Source: Kitasatospora sp. MAA4
GTDB taxonomy: Bacteria; Actinomycetota; Actinomycetes; Streptomycetales; Streptomycetaceae
DNA length: 64,000 nt
NCBI RefSeq assembly: GCF_029893355.1
Contig: NZ_JARZAI010000020.1
Coordinates: 81,997 to 145,996 of the forward strand
Direction of reading: 5' to 3'
Below, one piece after another: positions 24,601 through 31,570 of the stretch. Within the stretch, counting starts at the first letter, position 1, and each line of letters starts with the position of its first letter. The notes under the pieces are model-generated. The model saw only the letters and a program-made list of their open reading frames with translations. It was not told where the DNA came from and did not search any database. Position numbers and translations under genes: made by a program.

Positions 24601-26237
24601 GGGATCAGCTTGCCGGGGTTGAGGATCCCGGCCGGGTCCACCGCGTCCTTGACCGCGCGCAGGATGCTCACGCCGAGGTCGCCGATCTCCTGGGACATCC
24701 AGGGGCGGTGGTCGGCGCCGACCGCGTGGTGGTGGGTGATGGTGCCGCCGGCCGCCATGATCGCGTCGCAGGCCGCCGTCTTGGCCGCCGCCCACTGCGT
24801 GATCGGGTCGCCCTGCTGGGCGCCGAGGACGGTGAAGTAGAGCGAGGCGCCGGTCGGGTAGACGTGCGAGATGTGGCACATCACCAGCGAGCTGCTGCCG
24901 CCCTCCTGCAACGTGCTCTGCAGTGCGGAGGTCACCGCCGTCTTCAGCGCGTCCAGGTTCGACCAGTCGGTGGCGGTCTCCAGCGTCTCGCACAGCGCGC
25001 CGCAGTCCAGCAGCGCGTCACGCAGGTAGGGCGCGTTGAAGCGGCCGTGCTCCCAGGCGCGGGCCGGCTCCGCCCCCAGCGAGGTGCCGCCGGCCGCCAG
25101 CAGCACCGCGCGGGTCCGCTCGTGGCGGGCGGCGGTCTGCTCCTCGGTGCCCTCGAAGACGGTGACCGCCAGGCAGCCGGCGGCGACCTGGTCGCCGCCG
25201 ATCTTCTCCGCCATCGCCAGGTTGACGCCGGTCTCGATCTCGTCGGAGAGCCGCAGCACGGTGGGCCCGGTGCCCTGCTGCTCGACGGCGCGCAGCGCGG
25301 CGGCGCCGGTCGCGAAGTCGGGGAAGCTCCAGGCCTCGTGGACCTTGACGGCGGGCAGCGGGTGGACCCGCAGCCGCACCGCGGTGATCACGCCCAGCGT
25401 CCCCTCGGAGCCGATGAACAGCTGGCGCAGGTCCGGACCGGCCGCCGAGGCGGGCGCGCGGCCGAGGTCGAGCGCGCCGGCGGGGGTGACCACCCGCAGG
25501 CCGCGGACCATGTCGTCGAAGCGGCCGTGCCCGGCGGAGTTCTGGCCGGAGGAGCGGGTGGCCGCGAAGCCGCCGATGGTCGCGTAGCGGAAGCTCTGCG
25601 GGTAGTGGCCGAGTTCGAAGCCGCGGGCCGCGAGCAGCTGCTCGGCCTGCGGGCCGGTCAGCCCCGCACCGAGGACGGCCTCGCCGGAGACCTCGTCCAG
25701 GTCGAGCAGCGCGTCGAAGCGGCGCAGGTCCAGCGAGAGGACGGCGGTGAACGCGCCGCGGATCGGGTCGACCCCGCCGACCACGCTGGTGCCGCCGCCG
25801 AACGGGACGACCGCGATCCGGCGCCGGGAGCAGTGCGCGAGGACCGCGGCGATCTCCTCCTCGGTCCCCGGCAGGACGACGGCGTCGGGCGCGTCCTGCG
25901 GCTCGCGGCTGCGCCGGCGCAGCAGGTCGGGGGTGGACTTGCCGCCGGCGCGGGGCAGCCGGTCGGCGTCCGCCGCGCTCACGTTCCACTCGCCGACGAT
26001 CGCGGCGAGCGCGCTCAGGTCCTGCTCGGGCAGCGCGGAGGGGCGCAGCACCACCTCGTCGGCGGTCGGTGCGCTGCCGTCCGCGGCCGACACCCCGAGC
26101 AGCTGCTCCAGCAGCGCCCTGATGTCGTCGGAGAGCGGCTTGGCGAGCGCCGGGTCACCCCAGGCGTCCCAACTCATCGGCGGGAGCGGCAGCTTGGCCG
26201 CCGCCGGGGCGGCTGTGGGGTGCGTGTCTGAGGGCAT
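24597..26237 (-). CDS. FAD-binding oxidase, alkyldihydroxyacetonephosphate synthase-like
   Basis: A 546-residue VAO/PCMH-type flavoenzyme. The FAD pyrophosphate loop is V-V-P-F-G-G-G-T-S-V-V-G-G-V, followed by the FAD-contact segment Y-P-Q-S-F-R-Y-A-T-I-G-G-F and R-S-S-G-Q. The C-terminal part has V-M-C-H-I-S-H-V-Y and the late H-H-H-A-V-G motif typical of alkylglycerone-phosphate synthases, which exchange the acyl group of acyl-DHAP for a fatty alcohol to begin ether-lipid synthesis. Bacterial relatives may also act as hydroxyacid dehydrogenases, so the exact reaction is an inference. The start lies only 20 bases from the divergent TetR ATG. Confidence 0.87.
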   Translation of the reverse strand: MPSDTHPTAAPAAAKLPLPPMSWDAWGDPALAKPLSDDIRALLEQLLGVSAADGSAPTADEVVLRPSALPEQDLSALAAIVGEWNVSAADADRLPRAGGKSTPDLLRRRSREPQDAPDAVVLPGTEEEIAAVLAHCSRRRIAVVPFGGGTSVVGGVDPIRGAFTAVLSLDLRRFDALLDLDEVSGEAVLGAGLTGPQAEQLLAARGFELGHYPQSFRYATIGGFAATRSSGQNSAGHGRFDDMVRGLRVVTPAGALDLGRAPASAAGPDLRQLFIGSEGTLGVITAVRLRVHPLPAVKVHEAWSFPDFATGAAALRAVEQQGTGPTVLRLSDEIETGVNLAMAEKIGGDQVAAGCLAVTVFEGTEEQTAARHERTRAVLLAAGGTSLGAEPARAWEHGRFNAPYLRDALLDCGALCETLETATDWSNLDALKTAVTSALQSTLQEGGSSSLVMCHISHVYPTGASLYFTVLGAQQGDPITQWAAAKTAACDAIMAAGGTITHHHAVGADHRPWMSQEIGDLGVSILRAVKDAVDPAGILNPGKLIP

Positions 26238-26241
26238 GCGT

Positions 26242-26247
26242 TACAGT
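26242..26247 (+). promoter_or_regulatory. Possible -10 box for a leaderless TetR transcript
   Basis: TACAGT ends ten bases before ATG 26258. With only 20 bases between the divergent start codons, transcription would start at or next to the ATG. No ribosome site precedes that ATG, which fits a leaderless mRNA, a form common in streptomycetes. Confidence 0.35.
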
Positions 26248-26257
26248 GTTCCACATC

Positions 26258-26854
26258 ATGTCAAGTAGCCACGCAGTCCAAGCCGACCCGGCCGCCGCCC
26301 GCAGCGTGGACGACGCGATCCTCGACGCGGCCGCCGAGCTGGTCGTCCACGCGGGCCTGCGCCGCACCCAGCTGGCCGAGATCGCCCGCCGGGCCGGGGT
26401 CAGCCGCCCCACGGTCTACCGCCGCTGGCCGGACGTCCGCGCGGTGATCGGCGCCCTGCTCACCCGGGAGATCCACGCCACCCAGGCGCAGGTCGTCCGC
26501 GCCGGCGACGACCGCGAGTCGGTGGTCGCCTGGGTCGTGGAGGTCGCGATCCGGGTACGCGACCACGCCGTGCTCGGCGCACTGCTGCGCTCCGACGCGG
26601 ACGTCCTGCTCGAATACGTGGTGGAACGGCTCGGCACCAGCCAGCGCGGCCTGCTCGACGCACTGCGCGAGGCCGTCGAACTCGGCCAGCGGCACGGCTC
26701 GATCCGCCCCGGCGAGCCGACCGAGCTGGCCACCATGGTGCTGCTCATCGCCCAGTCCACCGTCCAGTCGCACCGGATGGTCGCCCAGCTGCTCCCCGAA
26801 GCGGCCTGGCGCCGCGAACTGGCCACCGCACTGAACGGATACCTCACCCCATGA
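26258..26854 (+). CDS. TetR-family transcriptional regulator
   Basis: A 198-residue TetR repressor. The N-terminal helix-turn-helix reads A-I-L-D-A-A-A-E-L-V-V-H-A-G-L-R-R-T-Q, then L-A-E-I-A-R-R-A-G-V-S-R-P-T-V-Y-R-R-W. The C-terminal ligand domain is helical and not diagnostic. ATG 26258 is preferred to GTG 26246, which has no ribosome site. The last four bases overlap the glpD start (ATGA), so regulator and enzyme are coupled. It probably controls glpD and the divergent FAD enzyme/lipid kinase pair. Confidence 0.92.
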   Translation: MSSSHAVQADPAAARSVDDAILDAAAELVVHAGLRRTQLAEIARRAGVSRPTVYRRWPDVRAVIGALLTREIHATQAQVVRAGDDRESVVAWVVEVAIRVRDHAVLGALLRSDADVLLEYVVERLGTSQRGLLDALREAVELGQRHGSIRPGEPTELATMVLLIAQSTVQSHRMVAQLLPEAAWRRELATALNGYLTP

Positions 26855-28404
26855 CCCGTCACGCCGGCACCACCGTCCTCGACTCCCGGCGCCGTGCCGA
26901 GGAGTTCGACGCGCTCGCCGACGGCGCCGCGATCGACGTGCTCGTCATCGGCGGCGGCGTCACCGGCGCCGGCGTGGCCCTGGACGCGGCCTCGCGCGGG
27001 CTGCGGACCGTGCTGGTCGAGTCGCGCGACCTCGCCTTCGGAACGAGCCGCTGGAGTTCCAAGCTGGTCCACGGCGGCCTGCGCTACCTCGCCTCCGGGC
27101 GGGTCGGGGTGGCCCGGGAGAGCGCCGTGGAGCGCGGCATCCTGATGACCCGCACCGCCCCCCACCTGATCCGCGCGCTGCCCCAACTCGTCCCGCTGCT
27201 GCCCTCGGTGAGCCGGGCTCAGGCCGCCCTGGTGCACACCGGCTTCCTGGCCGGCGACGCGCTGCGGCTCAGCGCCCGGACCCCGGCGGCCGTCCTGCCC
27301 CGGGCCCGCCGAGTCGGCGCGGCCGAGGCCGCCGCGCTCACCCCGGCCGTCCGCACCCAGGGCCTGCGCGGCGCCCTGGTCGCCCACGACGGCCAACTCG
27401 TGGACGACGCACGGCTGGTGGTCGCGATAGCGCGGACCGCCGCGCAGTACGGCGCGAGCGTGCTGACCCGGGTCCGGGCCGAGCGGGTCACCGGCAGCTC
27501 GGCGCAGCTGACCGACACGCTCACCGGGCAGACGCTGAGCGTGACGGCCCGCGCCGTCGTCAACGCCGCCGGGGTCTGGGCCGGCGAGGTGGACGACTCG
27601 ATCCGCCTGCGCCCCAGCCGCGGCACCCACCTGGTCTTCGACGCCGCCGCCCTCGGCCGTCCGCAGGCGGCGCTGACCGTCCCCGTCCCCGGCTCGACCA
27701 GCCGGTTCGTCTTCGCGCTGCCCCAGCAGCTGGGACGGGTCGTGCTCGGCCTCACCGACGAGGACGCCCCCGGCCCGATCCCGGACGAGCCGGTCCCCAC
27801 CGACGGCGAGATCGACTTCCTGCTCGCCACCATCAACACCGCGCTGCGCCGCGAGCTGACCCGCGCCGACGTCCGCGGCGCCTTCGCCGGGCTGCGCCCG
27901 CTGATCGACGCCGGCGGCGGCGAGACCGCCGACCTCTCGCGCCGGCACGCCGTCCGCGAGTCGCCCTCCGGCGTGATCACCGTGGTGGGTGGCAAGTTGA
28001 CCACCTATCGGGCGATGGCCGAGGACACCGTCGACGCCGCGCTGCGCGCCCGCGGCCTGACCGCCGGCCCCTGCCGGACCCGCGACCTCCCGCTGGTCGG
28101 CGCACCCGGCCACCCCGAGAGCCGGCCGGCTCCGGCGACCGCCCTGCCTGCCTCGCTGCTCGCCCGCCACGGCGGCGCCGCCGCCACCGTCCTCGCCGCG
28201 GCCCGCACCGCCCATCCGCTGGACCCGATCGCCGAGGGCCTGGACGTCACCCGCGCCGAGGTGGAGTACGCGCTCACCCACGAGGGCGCCCTCGACGCCG
28301 GCGACATCCTGGACCGCCGCACCCGCCTCGGCCTGGTCCCGGCCGACGCCGAACACGCCCGCGCCGCAGTGGAGGCCATCGCCGCCGAGCACCAGCCCTC
28401 CTGA
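26851..28404 (+). CDS. glpD: Aerobic glycerol-3-phosphate dehydrogenase
   Basis: A 517-residue FAD enzyme. The Rossmann loop is V-L-V-I-G-G-G-V-T-G-A-G-V-A-L-D-A-A, followed by the family block G-T-S-R-W-S-S-K-L-V-H-G-G-L-R-Y-L. The later R-G-T-H-L-V-F and G-V-I-T-V-V-G-G-K-L-T-T-Y-R motifs are also characteristic. A C-terminal DAO_C domain ends the protein. It oxidises sn-glycerol 3-phosphate to DHAP and passes electrons to quinone at the membrane. In this cluster it could supply DHAP to the AGPS-like enzyme. It is coupled to the TetR gene by ATGA. Confidence 0.95.
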   Translation: MTRHAGTTVLDSRRRAEEFDALADGAAIDVLVIGGGVTGAGVALDAASRGLRTVLVESRDLAFGTSRWSSKLVHGGLRYLASGRVGVARESAVERGILMTRTAPHLIRALPQLVPLLPSVSRAQAALVHTGFLAGDALRLSARTPAAVLPRARRVGAAEAAALTPAVRTQGLRGALVAHDGQLVDDARLVVAIARTAAQYGASVLTRVRAERVTGSSAQLTDTLTGQTLSVTARAVVNAAGVWAGEVDDSIRLRPSRGTHLVFDAAALGRPQAALTVPVPGSTSRFVFALPQQLGRVVLGLTDEDAPGPIPDEPVPTDGEIDFLLATINTALRRELTRADVRGAFAGLRPLIDAGGGETADLSRRHAVRESPSGVITVVGGKLTTYRAMAEDTVDAALRARGLTAGPCRTRDLPLVGAPGHPESRPAPATALPASLLARHGGAAATVLAAARTAHPLDPIAEGLDVTRAEVEYALTHEGALDAGDILDRRTRLGLVPADAEHARAAVEAIAAEHQPS

Positions 28405-28425
28405 CCTCGTGGCAGAGTGGGGCTC

Positions 28426-29223
28426 ATGGACTACGTTGCGCATTTCCGTCGCGAGATCCTGGCGTTCGAGGCCGCGGTTCGGCAGGCAGCCGACGCCGAC
28501 GAAGCGCCCCTGATCCCGTCCTGTCCGGGCTGGTCGGTCTCCGACCTGGTCGTCCACCTGGGCGGGGTGCACCGCTTCCTGCACCGGCTCATCGGGGAAC
28601 GGCTCATGACGCCGCCGGACGCGGGCGACCTCAGCACCTTCGACCTGCCCGCGGACCTGGCCGACTGGCCGGCCCCGGAGCAGGCACCCAACCGCGCACC
28701 GGTGGCGGCGCAGCTCACCGACTGGTTCGCCGAGGGGGCCCGCGCGCTGGAGGAGCAGTTCGTCCGGTGCGGTCCCAACGAGCCGGTCTGGACCTTCGGG
28801 CCCGAGCAGACCACCGGGTTCTGGCCCCGCATGCAGAGCATCGAGGCGGCCCTGCACCGCTGGGACGTCGAGAACGCACTCGGCACCGCCGGCCCGATCG
28901 ACGCCGAGCTCGCGGTGGACGCCGTCACCCAGACCTTCGAGGTGATGGCACCGGCCCGGCGATCCTGGATCCCCTCCCCGCCCGGCGCGGGCGAACGCTT
29001 CGGGTTCCGGCAGACCGACGGCCCCGGCCGCTGGTCGGTGCACTTCGACGGCGCCGACGTCCGCCTCACCCGCACCCCCGACGGGCCCGGCGACGTCGAA
29101 CTCGCCGGTAGCGCCTCGGACCTGACGCTCTTCCTCTGGCAGCGGATCCCGGCCGACCGCCTCACGGTCACCGGCGAGCAGGCCGTCCTCGACCGTTACT
29201 TCGCCCTCGTTCCGCCCATCTAA
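28426..29223 (+). CDS. Maleylpyruvate-isomerase-family mycothiol-dependent enzyme
   Basis: A 265-residue protein of the DinB-like mycothiol-dependent superfamily. The N-terminal domain shows P-S-C-P-G-W-S-V-S-D-L-V-V-H-L-G-G-V-H-R, whose His residues provide the metal site. The second half has the M-Q-S-I-E-A-A-L-H-R-W-D-V-E segment and a C-terminal MDMPI-type domain. These proteins use mycothiol for isomerisation or detoxification; the substrate is not known. ATG 28426 is preferred over GTG 28417. It ends with a 4-base overlap against the convergent CGNR gene. Confidence 0.88.
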   Translation: MDYVAHFRREILAFEAAVRQAADADEAPLIPSCPGWSVSDLVVHLGGVHRFLHRLIGERLMTPPDAGDLSTFDLPADLADWPAPEQAPNRAPVAAQLTDWFAEGARALEEQFVRCGPNEPVWTFGPEQTTGFWPRMQSIEAALHRWDVENALGTAGPIDAELAVDAVTQTFEVMAPARRSWIPSPPGAGERFGFRQTDGPGRWSVHFDGADVRLTRTPDGPGDVELAGSASDLTLFLWQRIPADRLTVTGEQAVLDRYFALVPPI

Positions 29224-29804
29224 CCGCTCTCCTGAGCCCGGCGGGTGCGGAAGGCGGCGGCCTTGGCGCGGTTCTGACAGGCCGTCGAGCAGAACTGCCG
29301 GGCGGCGTTGCGCGAGGTGTCGACGTAGACGCGGTCGCACCGGGTGCCCTGGCAGACGCCGAGGCGACCGGCGAGGTCCCCGCCGATCACCATCGCCAGG
29401 CCGGTCGCGCACCCCGCGCTCCACCCCACCGCCAGGGAGTCGTCCGCGCCGTGGAAGTGGACCTGCCAGGGCTCGCCCGCGGCCCGGTCCAACTGCGGAC
29501 GGGCCCCGCTCGAGCGCAGCAGCGGGTTCAGCGCCACCACGGCGTCGTCGATGCGATCGGCGCTCACGGCCTCGAACACCCGCCGCAACTCCTGTGCCGT
29601 CCGGGCGAGAGCGGCGGCCTGCCCCGGCTCGATCGCGCGGGGACCGGACGCCGTACCGCCGGGCAGTGCGGCGTCGACGGCCGCGCACAGGTCCGCACCG
29701 CGCGGGGCGGTGTACGGCCTGCCGCGCGCCTCCCCGTCGGTCAGGGCGTTGACCAACGAGACGCCCGCATCGAGCAGGACCGCCATGTGACTGTCGAATA
29801 GCAC
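29220..29804 (-). CDS. CGNR zinc-finger (ABATE-domain) regulator
   Basis: A 194-residue protein. The N-terminal ABATE domain is helical (D-A-G-V-S-L-V-N-A-L-T). The C-terminal treble-clef zinc finger reads C-Q-G-T-R-C-D-R-V-Y-V-D-T-S-R-N-A-A-R-Q-F-C-S-T-A-C, the CGNR pattern with R-N-A in place of the strict tetrad. It is probably a stress-responsive transcription factor. I chose GTG 29804 because homologues begin two to six residues before D-S-H and a GAGGAG lies 11 bases upstream; ATG 29786 is the alternative. It is divergent from the MFS gene and probably controls it. Confidence 0.85.
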   Translation of the reverse strand: MLFDSHMAVLLDAGVSLVNALTDGEARGRPYTAPRGADLCAAVDAALPGGTASGPRAIEPGQAAALARTAQELRRVFEAVSADRIDDAVVALNPLLRSSGARPQLDRAAGEPWQVHFHGADDSLAVGWSAGCATGLAMVIGGDLAGRLGVCQGTRCDRVYVDTSRNAARQFCSTACQNRAKAAAFRTRRAQESG

Positions 29805-29834
29805 TTGACCAGTTACTCCTCTCGGCCCTACCGT
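29805..29834 (+). promoter_or_regulatory. Promoter of the MFS transporter gene
   Basis: TTGACC (29805-29810) and TACCGT (29829-29834) are spaced by 18 bases, a plausible housekeeping promoter. The -35 box directly abuts the GTG start of the divergent CGNR regulator. Confidence 0.5.
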
Positions 29835-29835
29835 T

Positions 29836-29869
29836 TCGTCACTGACATTACCCGATTCGCCAGTGACGA
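29836..29869. promoter_or_regulatory. Nine-base inverted repeat upstream of the MFS gene (possible operator)
   Basis: TCGTCACTG at 29836-29844 and CAGTGACGA at 29861-29869 are perfect complements, with centres 25 bases apart. The site lies just downstream of the proposed promoter and before ATG 29884, where a bound repressor would block transcription. Confidence 0.5.
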
Positions 29870-29883
29870 CGACAAGGACGGCC

Positions 29884-31071
29884 ATGGGCCTCATCGCACG
29901 CGGCGCCCCCCTGCCCCGCACCGTGTGGCTGCTGCTCGCCGCCCGGACGATCAACCGGCTCGGGGCGTTCTCCCTCTCGTTCCTCGCCGTCCTGGTCCAC
30001 GCCGACTTCGGGGCGAGCATCGCGACGGCCGGCCTGGTCTGCGCCGCCTTCGGGGTCGCCACCATCCCCTCGCGCCTGGTCGGCGGCCGGCTCGCCGACC
30101 GCCTCGGCCGCCGTCGCACCATCGTGCTCGGTCTGACGGGCTGCGCCATCGCCCAACTCGCCATCGCCCAGGCCCAGTCGCTGACCCAGGTCAGTGTCTT
30201 CGCGGTGCTGCTGGGCCTCGCCTTCGAGCTCTACGAACCCGCGAGTCAGGCCATCATCGCCGACGCGGTGGGACCGTCCGAACGAGTGCGCGCCTACAGT
30301 CTGTTCAACGCCGCCCTGGCCGCCGGTGGCATGGGCGCCGGACTGGTCGCAGCCGCGCTGGGCCGCTGGGACCTGCGCTGGCTCTTCGTCGCCGACGCGC
30401 TCAGCTGCCTGCTCTGCGCGGGCCTCATCCAGCTGGCGCTGCCCAGGGATCCGCGCCGAACCGTCCTCCCGCAGGCCTCATCGGACCAGCCCACCGCGAT
30501 CAGCCCCTGGCGCGACCGCGCCCTGCTGCTGGTGCTCGCCGGCGGCACCCTGTTCGCCCTGATCTACCTGCAGATCATGACCGAACTCCCGCTCACCCTG
30601 ACGCTGGGCGGCCTGGCCCCCACGGACGCCGGAGTGCTCTTCACCGTCTCGGCCGCCACCATCATCGCCGCCCAGCCCCTCCTCCGCCTCGAACGCCTCG
30701 CCGCGCTCTCCGCGCCGGCCGCACTCGGCCTCGGCTACACCCTGCTGGCGGCCGGCGTGGCCGGCTACGCCGTGGCGCACACCCTGACCGCGGCCGCGGC
30801 CACCACGATCGTGTGGAGCCTGGGCGACCTGCTGATCATGGGACGTGCCTACGCGCTCGTCGCGGACCTCGCCCCACCCGGCGGCACCGGCCGCTATCTG
30901 GCCGTCTACGGCGTCAGTTGGGGCATCGCCGCGGTCGCCGCGCCGATCCTGGGCACCCAGCTCCTCCAGTACTGGGGCCCCACCCTCCTGTGGTCCGCCA
31001 CGGCAGCCGCCTGCCTGGCCCTGGCCGTCGGCCAACCCCTGGTCGCCCGGGCCGTCGTGAAGCAGAGCTGA
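29884..31071 (+). CDS. MFS transporter
   Basis: A 395-residue major-facilitator protein with about 12 hydrophobic segments. The loop between helices 2 and 3 reads G-G-R-L-A-D-R-L-G-R-R-R, the family signature, and helix 1 begins T-V-W-L-L-L-A-A-R-T-I-N-R-L-G. It belongs to the drug-efflux-like part of the family; the substrate is unknown. ATG 29884 is chosen because AAGGAC lies six bases upstream, while GTG 29863 would lie inside the inverted repeat. It is divergent from the CGNR regulator. Confidence 0.88.
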   Translation: MGLIARGAPLPRTVWLLLAARTINRLGAFSLSFLAVLVHADFGASIATAGLVCAAFGVATIPSRLVGGRLADRLGRRRTIVLGLTGCAIAQLAIAQAQSLTQVSVFAVLLGLAFELYEPASQAIIADAVGPSERVRAYSLFNAALAAGGMGAGLVAAALGRWDLRWLFVADALSCLLCAGLIQLALPRDPRRTVLPQASSDQPTAISPWRDRALLLVLAGGTLFALIYLQIMTELPLTLTLGGLAPTDAGVLFTVSAATIIAAQPLLRLERLAALSAPAALGLGYTLLAAGVAGYAVAHTLTAAAATTIVWSLGDLLIMGRAYALVADLAPPGGTGRYLAVYGVSWGIAAVAAPILGTQLLQYWGPTLLWSATAAACLALAVGQPLVARAVVKQS

Positions 31072-31177
31072 CGCGGCAGCCCTTGTCACCCGTTCGAGGG
31101 GTCGCGCCCCGCACCGGCCGCGCCGGATCGATTCTGCGGCACGAAGCGCGAAGCGCGCGGCGGGTAGCTTGCGGACG

Positions 31178-31570
31178 GTGACAGCGCCCTCCGCACCCCC
31201 CGCACGCCACTTCTCGGTGGATCCCGAGCTGCTCCAGGCCAACGGCCGGGCCCTGCGATGCGTCGGGCAGGCCCTCCCGAACGAACTCCCCGCCCTGTAC
31301 CGGCCCTCGGACGCGGCGAGCGCCGCACTGGGCGGCTGGCGGACCGCGGCCGCCCTCGACCGCTGCACCGCGGCCTGGACCGAGCGGCTCAAGGCGCTCG
31401 CCGCCGAGCTGGACGACAAGGGCGGCCGGCTGGTCAGCACCGCCGCCGGCTACCGCGACGCGAACGCCGCTGTCACCCAGGGGATGACCGAGCTGCTGGC
31501 CGCCGACGCCGCGAGCAGAGCAGCCAGAACCCGCGGCACGGTCACCACGCCCTACCGTCCGGTCTTCTGA
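31178..31570 (+). CDS. Type VII secretion target-like (WXG100-type) small protein
   Basis: A 130-residue helical protein from GTG 31178. The first 25 residues are polar, then two long helices are separated by a turn containing L-G-G-W-R-T-A-A, an S-x-G-G-W-like element of WXG100/ESX proteins. The second helix (T-E-R-L-K-A-L-A-A-E-L-D-D-K-G-G-R-L) runs to a Tyr-containing tail (G-Y-R-D-A-N). Its stop overlaps the hydrolase start (TGATG), so the two are made together and may form a pair. No ESX machinery genes lie in the window. Confidence 0.65.
   Translation: MTAPSAPPARHFSVDPELLQANGRALRCVGQALPNELPALYRPSDAASAALGGWRTAAALDRCTAAWTERLKALAAELDDKGGRLVSTAAGYRDANAAVTQGMTELLAADAASRAARTRGTVTTPYRPVF

Noticed and set aside
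26416..29688. A 1090-codon open frame on the minus strand antisense to TetR-glpD
   Set aside because: Composition is that of a shadow frame in high-GC DNA, with Gly/Arg/Gln/Val-rich low-complexity sequence and no family motif. The plus strand carries two clear proteins here.
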